Origin: Dolomedes plantarius
Taxonomy: Eukaryota; Arthropoda; Arachnida; Araneae; Dolomedidae
Length of the DNA stretch: 64,000 bases
Reading direction: 5' to 3'
Assembly (NCBI GenBank): GCA_907164885.2
Contig: OU015496.1
Span: 162,266,821 to 162,330,820, forward strand
Shown: one piece after another, positions 1 through 11,912 of the stretch
Layout: each line of letters starts with the position of its first letter
Numbering within the stretch: position 1 is the stretch's first letter
Position numbers and translations under genes: made by a program
Notes under the pieces: model-generated
What the model saw: the letters and a program-made list of their open reading frames with translations, nothing else
Database searches by the model: none
Told to the model about the DNA's origin: nothing

Positions 1-430
1 GAGAATATTTTTATGAATTTACTAGAATTAATTATCAAAAATAAATATAACGTCATCTATTGTTTAAAAATGAAACTTAGAAAATTTAATACAAGGTTTT
101 GAGTATATTTTTCAAAACTTTAAATATTTTTAGTCGAATTCTAACTTAAAATATATATTATCAACTTAGTAGTTCAAAAAAAAGGGCTTATTTTCAGGAC
201 ATTAAAATTGTTTTGCTATGTTTTTTAACGTGATATATAATTTTACATAGATACATTCGCTAAATAATACAAAATAATAATAAATTTGTACATAGATAGG
301 CTAAAACGAATATTTTTTTCTTTTACTTTAAATTTTTTTTTAGGTTTTTAAACTTAAAACATATTATCAATTTAATAGTTTGGAAAAAGTATTTATTACA
401 GAACATTCCATACTAGTATGAAAAAAATGA
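1..430. other. AT-rich DNA without visible gene
   Basis: Very AT-rich sequence with homopolymer A and T runs. I see no open frame, no RNA gene and no clear element end. It abuts the satellite array on its right and may be degenerate monomers. Confidence 0.5.
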
Positions 431-2372
431 GAAATATTATTTGAACATTGAAAAAAACTTTCCATGAAAGCTAACAAGCGATATTTTTACACATGAAATT
501 ATTTACGACAACCGTTAAGTTTAAAATATCTTTAATTTTTCTTATGAATATTACTTTGCAGTATAATATAATTTAGATAGAGCTTTGAAACCATTGTAAC
601 ATTTAGTATAGAAAAAATTATTATTTGATCTTACCTTGAAAAACATTCCATGAAAGCTAACAAGGCATATTTTTAGACATGAAATTATTTACGACAAGCG
701 TTAAGATTAAAATATCTTTAATTTTTCTTAAGAATATTACTTTGCAGTATAATATAATTTAGATAGAGCTTTGAAACCATTGTAACATTTAGTACAGAAA
801 AAATTATTATTATTTGATCCTACCTTGAAAAACATTCCATAAAAGCTAACAAGGGATATTTTTACACATGAGATTATTTACGACAACCGTTAAGTTTAAA
901 ATATCTTTAATTTTTCTTATGAATATTACTTTGCAGTATAATATAATTTAGATAGAGCTTTGAAACCATTGTAACATTTAGTATAGAAAAAATTATTATT
1001 TGATCTTACCTTGAAAAACATTCCATGAAAGCTAACAAGGCATATTTTTAGACATGAAATTATTTACGACAAGCATTAAGTTTAAAATATCTTTAATTTT
1101 TCTTAAGAATATTACTTTGCAGTATAATATAATTTAGATAGAGCTTTGAAACCATTGTAACATTTAGTACAGAAAAAATTATTATTATTTGATCCTACCT
1201 TGAAAAACATTCCATAAAAGCTAACAAGGATATTTTTACACATGAAATTATTTACGACAAGCGTTAAGTTTAAAATATCTTTGATTTTTCTTAAGAATAT
1301 AACTTTGCAGTATAATATAATTTAGATAGAGCTTTGAAACCACTGTAACATTTAGTACAGAAAAAATTATTATTTGATCTTACCTTGAAAAACATTCCAT
1401 GAAAGCTAACAAGGGATATTTTTAGACATGAAATTATTTACGACAAGCGTTAAGTTTAAAATATCTTTGATTTTTCTTAAGAATATTACTTTACAGTATA
1501 ATATAATTTAGATAGAGCTTTGAAACCATTGTAACATTTAGTATAGAAAAAATTATTGTTTGATCTTACCTTGAAAAACATTCCATGAAAGCTAACAAGG
1601 GATATTTTTAGACATGAAATTATTTACGACAAGCGTTGAGTTTAAAATATCTTTAATTTTTCTTAAGAATATTACTTTGCAGTATAATATAATTTAGATA
1701 GAGCTTTGAAACCATTGTAACATTTAGTACAGAAAAAATTATTATTATTTGATCCTACCTTGAAAAACATTCCATAAAAGCTAACAAGGATATTTTTACA
1801 CATGAAATTATTTACGACAAGCGTTAAGTTTAAAATATCTTTGATTTTTCTTAAGAATATAACTTTGCAGTATAATATAATTTAGATAGAGCTTTGAAAC
1901 CACTGTAACATTTAGTATAGAAAAAATTATTATTTGATCTTACCTTGAAAAACATTCCATGAAAGCTAACAAGGGATATTTTTAGACATGAAATTATTTA
2001 CGACAAGCGTTAAGTTTAAAATATCTTTCATTTTTCTTAAGAATATTACTTTACAGTATAATATAATTTAGATAGAGCTTTGAAACCATTGTAACATTTA
2101 GTATAGAAAAAATTATTGTTTGATCTTACCTTGAAAAACATTCCATGAAAGCTAACAAGGGATATTTTTAGACATGAAATTATTTACGACAAGCGTTATG
2201 TTTAAAATATCTTTAATTTTTCTTAAGAATATTACTTTGCAGTATAATATAATTTAAATAGAGCTTTAAAACCATTGTAACATTTAGTATAGAAAAATTA
2301 TTATTTAATCTTACCTTGAAAGGCATTCCATGAAAGCTAACAAGGGATATTTTTAGACATAAAATTATTTAA
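431..2372. repeat. Satellite array, about 187-bp monomer, with higher-order repeats
   Basis: About ten head-to-tail monomers are marked by the phrase ATTCCATGAAAGCTAAC (or ATAAAAG variant) near 461, 646, 834, 1021, 1209, 1395, 1581, 1769, 1957, 2141 and 2326, a period of 184-188 bp. Monomers come in variants. One has GATCCT and ATAAAAG. Others have GATCTT and ATGAAAG. The three-monomer block beginning near 1209 is repeated almost exactly near 1769, which gives a trimer of about 560 bp; 646-1020 looks like a dimer related to the following block. The array fades at GGAATTCCCC near 2378. There is no long open frame. Older related monomer fragments recur near 3240 and 5125. Confidence 0.9.
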
Positions 2373-3235
2373 ACAAAGCGGGAATTCCCCAGTAGGGTTA
2401 TTTTTTCCTTTTAATATTAGAAATAAAAACTGAAATATGATTCAATCTAGATAATTATTTAAATTAAATACACATACCATACCAATCCATACTATTAAAT
2501 CTGCAAGAGAAGGTATCAAATTTATCTCGCGATGTTAATAGAGAATATTCATACATTATCTGAAATAATACAGACTTTATTATGTTTAGAAGATATTTAC
2601 AAGAGTTCATTTTAGAATTAAATGAATCATGGTTTGAATCCTACAACAGTAGGGGGTATGTGCAAACATGAAGACTTTAAATTATACAATTACCATCTAG
2701 AACCTGAAACTTAAAAATATATGTACCAATTTAAGTATCTTTATATAGTTTATGTACAGTTTTGAATATATTTCAAACCTTAAACGTTTTTTCAACTTTG
2801 AAACTATATTATAAGTTAAGACGCTTACTAAAATTAAAAACATTTTATAGAGGTAAAGACTTGAAAGATAAAATTTACAAGTTTTAATCCTAAATATTAT
2901 ATTTTATCCAGAAATGTAGACTATTAATATATGATTTTAAACCTAACATGCTTTCAACGATTACCTAAATTGCGATATAATGTTAAATTCCACAGATATT
3001 ACTCTATTAGTAGTAAGCATTTCATTAAAGGTTAATAGAAGTATTTAATAAAGTTTTAATATTAAATGAACATCAAACATATATTAACTTAGATGTTTTA
3101 ACCCCAAACAGTAATTATTAAAAATAATTATAAAATATATGATTCAAAACTTTAAAACATACTATTATATATACAATAGAAGATGTTAAATTTGTATTGA
3201 ACTTAAATCATAAGATTGTTTCTACCATCGTCGCT
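2373..3235. other. AT-rich DNA, nothing recognised
   Basis: AT-rich sequence right of the satellite. I see no coding frame and no element termini. Confidence 0.5.
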
Positions 3236-3790
3236 TGATATATAACATTACAGTTTTAAATATTCTGCAAACGCTATGAAACATTTTGTATAGAAAATAA
3301 TTACCATTTGATCTTACCTTTAAAATCTATAGTTTATGCACTTAATTCATATAATTTTTTACAAAAACAAGCTTTAACTGCATAAAAAGATATTATATTT
3401 GTCCCGCACATACATATAAACATTATTCCACAGAGAAGATATATTTGTCCCTCACATACATATAAACCTAAAACATATTAAAACTTACTAGTTCCCTTAT
3501 AAAGGTTTCACGACTTTAAAATTTTTTTTACTGCGTTTTAAATCTAATCTATAATTTTACATATATATAACCACTAATAAATTGTTTTACAAAGAAAAAA
3601 GCATACATCACTCCTAAAATTTTAGTTTTCTTAACAAACAAAAAAAAGCAAAACTTTGATCAAAACAAATGTTTATTATGTTAAAAAATCAATCACCTAT
3701 TGATATTACTTTGAAATATTACGCAAATAATAACTTTGAATAAGTTTTACATCAGAAATTATTTTCTGACGACTGTTAAACTTAAAAATC
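3236..3790. repeat. Direct duplication, copy 1
   Basis: This segment is repeated in the same orientation at 5121-5597. Shared landmarks in order are the run TTTAAATATTCT, ACGCTATGAAACATTTTGTA, GATCTTACCTTTAAAATC, TTTGTCCCGCACATACA and ATTATTTTC near the end. Copy 2 lacks several short pieces. The left part resembles a diverged monomer of the 431-2372 satellite (GATCTTACC context), so the duplication probably derives from old satellite-flank DNA. Confidence 0.8.
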
Positions 3791-4311
3791 TAATCTTAAA
3801 TTTATTCATCTTTGCACACTTTACAAAGAAAAGCATACATTTTAACCAAAATTTTAGTTTTCTTAACAAAAATATCTTCAAAACTTTGAAGTAAAACCAT
3901 GTTTAATACATTGAAAATCAATGATCTATTACCAACACTTTGAAATATCATGCAAATGCTAACTTAGAATAACTTCTAAATGAGTAAATTTTAAGGTTTG
4001 CCTAAACCAACCCCTACATAAGATAAGTGCGATTCAACGTTAGATAAGATAAGTACGTTTCGTCAATAGATAAGATTACTGGCACCTACTATTAGTTACA
4101 CATTTTTCTAAAAATATTTTTTAAATTATTTTTCTAAAAAATTATTATTCAAATTAAAAGAAATAAATATAATAATTAATCTTTAAATACTATATTGAAC
4201 ACAGAAAAAGAGTACTCACAGTTGATGAATGGACTTTAGTCTTCTAATATATCCTCATAAAAATATTTATGAATCATTTTCAAGTTGAACTTAGCGAAAA
4301 ATTCACTGCTG
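3791..4311. other. AT-rich spacer between duplicated blocks
   Basis: No gene seen. A short repeat GATAAGATAAGT occurs near 4020-4060. The sequence near 3800-3960 repeats parts of the upstream duplication in degraded form. Confidence 0.5.
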
Positions 4312-4675
4312 TTATAGACACATGTGCAATAATTTTGTACAATTCAGCATATTTTTAACATAGATGTTGAAAATAGCAGCTTTGCCCACTGCACGATATT
4401 TTTCATTCTCGCTTGTGGATAAGCAACTATGCTGGCGCTGTGATAGATGGTCAATTTCGCATCCATGACATTCAAATAATTCACTGCATGCACGTATTAA
4501 ACTCGTTTTTAAGACTTTGAAATAATTTTCTTTTGCAGCAAATAAGTCGCAATGATTTTTTACAACATGATCCGTTTTTATAAACTTTGTATTGTAGCAT
4601 ATTAGGAATGCTTTCACACAACGAACTGTTTTCAACACAACTTATAATATCGTCAGGATATTCTTCCATTTTCAA
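4312..4675 (-). pseudogene. Broken small frame of unknown function with Cys/His motif
   Basis: Two overlapping minus-strand frames read as one protein-like stretch broken by a frameshift. The upstream part starts at 4675 with MKMEEYPDDII. The downstream part, in another frame ending at 4312, contains ECHGCEIDHLSQRQHSCL, a compact Cys-x2-Cys plus His/His/Cys arrangement that could bind zinc. Amino-acid composition is unusually balanced for DNA this AT-rich, which argues for a former coding region. I do not recognise the family with certainty. Similar short Cys/His motifs occur in unassigned proteins encoded by integrated elements of animals, so a mobile-element origin is an inference. No splice sites or neighbours help. 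Confidence 0.4.
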
Positions 4676-5120
4676 TATCTACTCTCTATTTAATTTAATA
4701 GACCAGGTTTTTAATTTGTAACCAACTCCGTTTTCATTAGCAAACATTTGTTGTAAGCAACATTGTTCGCCGACGTTTACACCTATTAGCTGGTTGTTAC
4801 AGATGAATGATTTCTTTTATAAACAATTTTATATATTGAAATTTTATTCATTAGTTCCCACCATGTAGCGACAATCATCACTACTGCATTTTCGGTAGGG
4901 ATATTGCTAAATACATCCGTGAAAAGATTCAAAGTCCTAGGTATGTCTTATCCAATTGCAACGTAAATCAACCCCTCCTTTATAATAAGCGCTTTTAAGA
5001 ATTACCATCTTTGAAAAGGGAAATAACTGAATCACTTACGATTTGTTAGTAAATGTTGAATGATTATTTTTCGTGCAATATAATTTTTCAGGAGAGATAA
5101 AAAAAAAGTTACTTCTACTT
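4676..5120. other. Non-coding spacer
   Basis: AT-rich with slightly higher GC near 4780-4960. No frame or element boundary seen. Confidence 0.45.
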
Positions 5121-5597
5121 TGATATATAACATTGCAGTTTTAAATATTCTACAAACGCTATGAAACATTTTGTATAGAAATTAATTACCATCTGATCTT
5201 ACCTTTAAAATCTATAGTTTATGCACTTAATACATATAATTTTTTTACAAAAAAAAAAAAACATCTTTAACTGCATAAGAAGATATTATATTTGTCCCGC
5301 ACATACATATAAACTTAAAGCATATTAAAACTTAATAGTTCCCTTATAAAGGTTTCAAGACTTTAAAAATTTTTTACTTTGTTTTAAATCTAATCTATAA
5401 TTTTACATAGATATAACCACTAATAAATTGTTTTATATAGAAAAAGCATACATCGCACGTAAAATTTTAGTTTTCTTAACAAAAACCTTTAAAAACTTTG
5501 ATCGAAACAAATGTTTATTACGTTAAAAAATCAAGCACCTATTGAATAACTTTGAACAAGTTTTACATTAGAAATTATTTTCCGACGACTGTTAAAC
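5121..5597. repeat. Direct duplication, copy 2
   Basis: Second copy of the block at 3236-3790, about 1.9 kb downstream and in the same orientation, with several small deletions and an expanded A run near 5250. Confidence 0.8.
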
Positions 5598-7118
5598 AAA
5601 ATTTATACTATAAGTTTAAGACACTTCCTAATACTTACAATTTTATCATTCTATAAAGATTATAATTTCTTTTGAATCGTTTTCAAATATCTATAATTTG
5701 TTTTAATAATAGCACAAAACTTGAATAATTTTGAATTAATTTCATATAAATTCTCTCTCATTAAAATAATATAAAAATAAGTTATGTGTTTCAAAACATG
5801 CATACAACTTATGTGAGAACACTTCAAGTTAGAAGATGTGATAGCTCCTTAATTGGAACATAATTCAGAGTTTCACACAGGTTGAGATATTGCACATTCA
5901 TTAGTAAGTTCCAATGCAATCAATATTTCGTTAAATTTCCTCAGCAGGGATTCCAAGATCGTTAAACTTAAAAAAAGTTTAAGTAAATTAATTAAGAATA
6001 TCCAATTATTTTAATTATTAAAAATTATCATAGTTCAAAAAGATATGACATGATTATCTTTTCATTTTTTAAATACTATTTCGAAAACGGAATAGTTAAA
6101 ATGTAATTACTTTAGGATCATTCTAATGATTAGAAAAACTTTTATACCAAAAAACTAAGAAAACCTGAAAAAATATTCAACTAATCCCGGGTTTATTACA
6201 TTGAAAAAGTATCATTAAAAATAATCAATCTTAATACGTTTAAAATAAATAATAAGTTTACGTTAATATCCATTTACGTTCAAAAATAAAGTTAAAAAAC
6301 ATAATAAGTTATCATCATTTATGTTTAAAACATAAATGATAAAATATAAATAAAACAATAAAATATAAAATTTTAAAAATGGTTAGAAGATCATAAAACA
6401 GAAGTACTACCTACCTACTTTTTTCAATCTCAAGCATTTAGCTTGTAGTACATTTTACGACTTCAGAACCTGAATACCTTATCTCATCTATTTCAAAATC
6501 GCCTTGCAATAGCGTCTTTAGAAACCCCCTAAGTGCAATCATTAGGGGGTTTTCCAGGACTCTGGATTAAAGACCGTGGATGGACTTAAATAAACAATTA
6601 TGTTAATAAATTTTTACTATTATTACCTAATTTCGCTTAAAAAGCCGTTTATTCCCTAGTTTTCGCCGAAAACTAGTAAAAAAAAATAATTTTCGCATTT
6701 ATTCGCTCATATCGGCAAATTTCTCATTTATTCGCATCTATTTCGTAAATACGAAAATTATGTATCCCTAATAATAATAACAATACTTGGGCTACCGTGT
6801 TCGTAATCTCAGACTAGTTCAGTTTTTGATATGTCTGCCAAACCAATACCTCTGCTAGCATTTTTCTAAAAATTTCACTTTTGTTTCAAAATAATTTTCC
6901 TCTACGATCTACAAAAATTTTTTTTTGTAAAAAATTTCAATCACTTTTATTGCCCCCCCCCCCCCCGAAAAAAAAATAAAAAATTCTGAGTAAACTTTTG
7001 TTTGAAGGAATACATTTTCAGAATTTTTTCTCCCCATCAAAAATCTGGTTCAATGTAATTGGAACAAATCATCCCTGAACAAGATTTCAGAGTTATACTT
7101 CGCAAAGGAATTCAAATA
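5598..7118. other. AT-rich DNA with two small palindromes and a C14 run
   Basis: No gene seen. A hairpin AACCCCCTAA / TTAGGGGGTT lies at 6523-6551. A palindrome CTAGTTTTCG-C-CGAAAACTAG lies at 6656-6676. A run of 14 C lies at 6953-6966, followed by an A run. These are local structures without an assigned role. Confidence 0.6.
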
Positions 7119-7618
7119 CAGTGCACCCTCGATTATCCGGGTTGATGGGGGACAAGAGTAGCACAAATAACTAAAAAAAACGAAAAATTCAATTTCTATT
7201 CAATTTTATTTGTATTTTTCAGAATATCGTACTACACTTGCTTTTCTATTTTATTAATTAAATATACGTATGCAATACGTCATTTTTGTTTTTGTTTTAT
7301 CGAATCTATGATATGTTTTTTGATACCACTCTGAATTTTCCTAACATGATATGGCATCACTGTATTCCTAATACCAAGAAATTAAAGAAGCGTTATTTTA
7401 GCACATTAGCGCGTCCTTTATCCATTATAAATCTCCTCAATAAATAAAGAATAAATATTAATACATATTGTTTTTTATGTATGTATATTGGTGGAAAATT
7501 TGCATGCAGATTTTAATAAATTATGTAAGTATTATTTGGGATAAATATTTCAGATATTTTTCTGCGCGGATAAACCACAAACTGGATAATTCGCCCACGG
7601 ATAATTGGAAGCCCACTG
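7119..7618. mobile_element. pogo/Tigger-like MITE, 500 bp
   Basis: Begins CAGTGCACCCTCGATTATCC and ends with GGAAGCCCACTG, flanked on both sides by TA (7117-7118 and 7619-7620). CAGTG termini followed by a CTCGATTATCC-type sequence and TA targets are typical of the pogo branch of Tc1/mariner. The inside has no transposase, only short frames, so it is a non-autonomous copy. The inner part repeats the GGATAATT phrase near the right end. The terminal repeats are imperfect beyond the first bases. Confidence 0.65.
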
Positions 7619-7816
7619 TATATATTTTTCTAGACGACAAATATCGAAAAATTCCACTCCGGTATGTACAGACTGGCTGTTAAGTACACAGGTGCAGCAG
7701 GCTATACGCATAGATGATGTAGCATATGTTGTATAAGTTTCATAGTATATTTTAAGTATAAAAAATAATAATAATAATTTGCGGTTTTAAGAAGTAAGGG
7801 TGTCTGTCCCACTTAA

Positions 7817-7939
7817 AGCTACTGTGTACTAACCCTAATAGATTCACTCGCCTAAATGTTAACCTGTCGAGAAAATGTGTCCAAGGATTGCCGGCTTGGA
7901 TTTAAAGATTTTTTTTAAAAATTGTACTCCATAATAAAG

Positions 7940-7976
<37 letters not shown>

Positions 7977-8273
7977 AAAGATATTTTACACCATGGAGCA
8001 TTTTTCGTTTAAAAAAATATAAATAATATTTTAAAATTTAAATTATTCTGGGCAAAAAATCTGGTCTAGTGTGTTTTATATGGTCATCAATTCCTTTGGT
8101 CGACGAAATTTATAAAATGGAATTCTGTTGCAAGATGCAGAAAAGTTCAGGCTATCTGAAAATTCCAATTTTATTGGATTATAAGCCTTTATGTAGCTGC
8201 CAATAGCAGTCAAATTTTTTCCGTAGGTTAACATTCAGGTGAGCGAATCCAATAGGGTAAGTACACAGCAGCC
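7817..8273. mobile_element. TTAA-target MITE, 457 bp
   Basis: Inverted ends of about 55 bp. The left begins AGCTACTGTGTACTAACCCT and the right, read backwards, begins GGCTGCTGTGTACTTACCCT. Both ends are flanked by TTAA (7813-7816 and 8274-8277). TTAA duplication points to the piggyBac or Kolobok type. No transposase is present. A (TA)n tract sits inside near 7949-7973. A shorter, diverged match to the left end occurs near 25170-25230. Confidence 0.65.
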
Positions 8274-8544
8274 TTAATACCAAGAGAGGAATTATAAGTA
8301 TTCAATTTAGAGTATAATACTTAAAGAATTCAATATTTAATACATATTTTATTACATTATGTGCTTTTTTGAAAATTGTGTGCCCGCGGCCCTTTTATGC
8401 TAATTGTTCTCATCTAAAACACAAGTTTTGGTTGAAAAAAATATAATTTTTTGTCAAGCAATAAAATGAAAATCGAATTCTTTACCTTTGTACCAAACCA
8501 ATGTACCAAACAGGGTTCACTGTAACAAATAAAGCCTTCCTGGT

Positions 8545-8785
8545 TTGTATCCATACCTGCCTGCGAATAGGCTGCCACCACAATTTAGACCGAACCCCCC
8601 CCTGGGGTGGACGACATCTGGAGGGATCGTACCTTCGTCCCACCCCTACAAACTCCACGGAGGAACTTTTCGGCGTACCGAATTTACGTGACGGGTTAGA
8701 CACAAGAACATTCAGGGTCGCTTGTCCAGAATTGAACCCAGCACGCTCATTGCCTAAATGCTAACCACTAAGGTACTCCGGGAAC
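8545..8785 (-). mobile_element. tRNA-derived SINE (minus strand)
   Basis: Read on the minus strand from 8785, the head shows an A-box-like TTAGTGGTTAGC and a B box GGTTCAATTCT (8729-8739 on the plus strand), with tRNA-like spacing. The body contains CGACATCTGGAGGGATCGTA on the plus strand and the CCTTCGTCCCACC that follows, which matches the body of the SINE at 58690-59034 although the tRNA heads differ. The 3' limit is uncertain. Confidence 0.75.
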
Positions 8786-9540
8786 CTTAATAAATCTTCA
8801 AAATATGAGTACTGCATGTGGATTAATGTTTATAAGCCTATTTTACTGGTGGTTGCTTATTGCAACCACACTCACTGAAGCGAGAATAAACTATTAAAAA
8901 AAATGTAAGCAATAAAGTCGATATTTTCGGGAATCCTGACTAGCGAGAAACGAATTTATTTGCCGGAAATACGGGCCCGAAAAAAAAAGAATTAATATGC
9001 AATAAATCGCTAACAATCGCCAGCAATATCACGTGACCGCGAGGATTGATCTGGAGCGCCTGTACCATCTGGCAACGACAGATCTCTTTTCATCTGTTTC
9101 TTTCTCTTTTCCCACAATTCCGAAGCCTATCTGGATTTTCTTTGTGACCCCCGCTAACGTCATGGAAATGCATTTCCATTCGATCCCCCTCCCTTCACCC
9201 CCTGCCTCCTGCCAAGGGATGGAGAAATTCGAAATAAAATACGGCTTCGCGTAGGTATGGGGTAGAAACGAAAATAAAGAAGCTCAGCTTTCATAGCAAT
9301 GGTAATAGAATTGTCGGTTTTCGTCTGGCTAAAGAAGACAAATTGTTTTGGTTGCCTGGTATGTCTGGTACACTATATATACCGCATTTTTTTTTCTCAA
9401 ATAGAAATATTAAATAAAGATGTTTATAAATGTGATAAAATGTATGTGTAATATTGATTAACCTCAAGTTATTATAATTTTGGCGTGCAAGAGATGGTCT
9501 TGAGGTAAAATTTCACAATCTTTATTTATACATACACACA
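8786..9540. other. Non-coding, relatively GC-richer segment
   Basis: Includes a 73-codon open stretch at 9033-9254 that I do not believe is a gene: it has no homology that I recognise and low-complexity Pro/Phe content. The rest has no visible feature apart from a (CA)n/(TA)n tract starting near 9535. Confidence 0.45.
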
Positions 9541-9543
9541 CAC

Positions 9544-9554
<11 letters not shown>

Positions 9555-9593
<39 letters not shown>
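9555..9593. repeat. (TA)n microsatellite
   Basis: TA dinucleotide run preceded by a short (CA)n stretch. It adjoins the degenerate MITE on its right. Confidence 0.9.
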
Positions 9594-9596
<3 letters not shown>

Positions 9597-9598
<2 letters not shown>

Positions 9599-9772
9599 AA
9601 ATCGATCATTCGTTTGACCGTTCCCCGAATCATCGTTTTCCCGTATGTGTCGTTAATTCCATCCAGACCCGAAGATAATATCCCCTTGTTATGTTACCGC
9701 ATCTATAGTTTTCTCGCATTTCTTGTACAGTGCAAGAGGGCCCATTAAAAACAGTAGACCGAGGTTCCACTG
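9597..9772. mobile_element. Degenerate pogo-type MITE copy
   Basis: Diverged copy of the MITE at 9783-9938. It shares CATCGTTTTCCCGTATGTGT, the TTGTTATGTTACCGCAT phrase and the right end GAGGTTCCACTG. The left end is eroded. The two copies stand head to tail and are separated only by a TA tract. Confidence 0.6.
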
Positions 9773-9782
9773 TATATATATA

Positions 9783-9938
9783 CAGTGGAATCTCGATCGA
9801 TCGTTTTCGGATCCATCGTTTTTCCGTATGTGTCGTTCATTTTATCCAGTCCCAACGATCATATTGCTTTGTTATGTTCCCGCATTTATCATTCATTTCA
9901 ATCGGTCCCTTGGAAAACGATAGATCGAGATTCCACTG
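9783..9938. mobile_element. Short pogo-type MITE, 156 bp
   Basis: Inverted ends CAGTGGAATCTCGATCGATC and, reversed from the right, CAGTGGAATCTCGATCTATC, both followed inwards by GTTTTC. TA flanks both ends inside (TA)n sequence. Non-coding. Confidence 0.75.
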
Positions 9939-9966
9939 TATATATATTTATTTATTTATGCATACA

Positions 9967-9998
<32 letters not shown>

Positions 9999-10001
<3 letters not shown>

Positions 10002-10280
10002 GGTGTCCATAATTAAAGTCCCACTTTTAAAAGGCTGCAAAAAATTAACCACTGGTCAGAATGACTTCAAATTTGAACTGAATATGGTGGAAGAAGGGGG
10101 AAACGATTTGGCAAATAAAAAAAAAAGTTCCAAAATGTTACTGATACATTTTGGAATTTTCTTTATTATGCCAAATCGTTTCCCCCTTCTTCCAGTATAT
10201 CCAGTTCAAATTTGTCATTCTGACCAGTGGTTCATTTTTTGCAGCCTTTTGAAAGTGGGACTTTAATTATGGACACCCTG
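9999..10280. mobile_element. Palindromic mariner-type MITE, 282 bp
   Basis: The whole element folds back on itself. The left arm begins CAGGGTGTCCATAATTAAAG and the right arm ends with its complement at GGACACCCTG. The arms are about 130 bp each and meet in the A-rich centre near 10125. TA flanks both ends, with (TA)n on the left. The termini fit the Tc1/mariner group. No protein is encoded; open frames across it are palindrome by-products. Confidence 0.85.
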
Positions 10281-10607
10281 TATATAAACATATGTTACCG
10301 TGAAAGATCGAAATTGGAGAATGTCGACATTCTCCGGTGAATGTCAACACATCCCAAATACGGCGGTGGAAGACCGAATATTTGGTCATATTCTTATACA
10401 TTCGGACCATCAACGGTGTATGTCGACAAGCACAGATATGCTTTGGTGGAGGTCAAAACGAGAAGCCGAGAAGACAGACAGTGTATTTAAATTTATGTAA
10501 ACAATGTCAAATTAAACATAGTGCACATAAAAAAGGTATTGTTCGGAGTTAAACTCAAGATGTCAGGTCGATCTGATAGACCTGTAGTCACACAGGGATG
10601 GCGAATA

Positions 10608-11912
10608 CAGAGGCTGTTCACACATGTATTAGACGATGTATATTGTATTCACAAAACTAAAATACATAAAATTCTTGTATTTTAAATGTTCTGTTTGACA
10701 TCCCTTATTCTGAACTATCTTTCGACACCGCAATTTCCAGGATAATAATGCCTTTTGAAGTGTCAGAAGAGGTATTCTATCCCATTCCTCCTGAACAGCT
10801 TTTCAGAGTCCTGTAAGGGTTTTGGGACGACGTTTGGATAATACAGATTTTAAAAGTCCGAAAGCACAAAAATCCATAGGTGATACATCAGGAGATTTAG
10901 TAGGGATATCAGTGAAGGGTATGGCCTTGATACCAGTTTTTTGTTCCATTTCTTTTAGGAAGTTTACAGTGGATTTTGATGTGTGACTGCTAGCTTTGTC
11001 CTGATGGAGTCTCACAGATTGATGACACTGTGGGTAAAGCGATGGTATTTCATTCAGAAAAATTGGGAATGAAATATGTTCCTGATAGTATTTGGAGTTA
11101 ATCTTGACATTTTTTCCACTCTCTTTATTTTTAACTTGCCATTATACGAAAAACCAGCAACAATCATGAATCCCGTAGAAAAACTTTCTTTCGATTCTTT
11201 GAACCGTGTACTTAAATTTTTTTCTCCCCTTTTATGATAATAAATGGCTCTTTTTTTTGTTGCAATCATTTAAATACACCCATGATTCATCTATTGTGAC
11301 AATTGTTTTCCATTTTTCTTTGGATAAGTGTTTTTCATATAGAATTCTGCAGCGTGTCCTGCGTTCAGCGATATGATTTGGAAGAAGACGATGCACATTG
11401 CGTTTTTTCGATTTCTTAAGATTTAAATCAACCTTTATCATTTTGTTTACAGTGGACACCGAGCATTTAAATGATTTTGCAACTGTCCTTTGACTAGGGG
11501 GATTTTATTTTAACATTAAACAACGTACCTTTGCAATAGTCGAAGATGTCCGTTTTTTCCTTGGATACTTGTTTGGAATTTTTGTCCCACTTGAGGCTCC
11601 AATTTGAAGTTTTTTTAATTTCTTGTTGACGATATTACCTATCGACGCTTTAGATATCACAAAACGATGACTCTCACATCATTTTGGGATAACGGAGTAT
11701 GCATATTTCTCTTCGGAAAGAGCGTAAATGTAGCCTTCGAACCACTGCTTTGTGTAAAAACGCCATTTTGAAAAAAAAAACAAAACTTTCAAGCCGCAGA
11801 AGATAATTTTGACTTTTAAAAACATAGTACAATTGCAATTATTTCTTTTGCAGCAAACGAATTTTTATTACCGCTTACCAAAATCGTCTAAAAAATGTGC
11901 GAACAGCCTCTG
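10608..11912 (-). mobile_element. mariner-type element with DD41D transposase (rosa-like)
   Basis: Inverted ends of about 30 bp (CAGAGGCTGTTCACACATG left; CAGAGGCTGTTCGCACATT from the right) with both continuing to TTAGACGAT. TA duplication at 10606-10607 and 11913-11914. Length is 1305 bp, normal for the superfamily. It carries one decayed transposase gene on the minus strand. It is inserted in the integrase pseudogene of the Ginger2-like element. Confidence 0.88.
10690..11770 (-). pseudogene. DD41D mariner transposase pseudogene
   Basis: Reading the minus strand, the start is near 11770 (MAFLHKAVVRR) and the gene then breaks into three frames. The helix-turn-helix region is decayed. The catalytic domain shows TIDESWVY (first Asp), RLHQDKASSHTS (second Asp) and TKSPDVSPMDFCAFG (third Asp). 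Forty-one residues separate the second and third Asp, the spacing of the rosa branch, against 34 in classical mariner. The C-terminus runs to about 10690. Frameshifts and stops make it inactive. The role was cut-and-paste transposition at TA. Confidence 0.8.

Noticed and set aside
431..2372. CRISPR-like direct repeats
   Set aside because: The unit is 187 bp and continuous, with no spacers and no cas genes; this is a eukaryotic satellite.
9033..9254. A 73-codon frame in a GC-richer segment
   Set aside because: No recognisable domain, skewed composition and no supporting context.
9730..10266. A 178-codon plus-strand frame
   Set aside because: It runs across two different MITEs and a TA tract; no domain, and it is explained by the palindrome.
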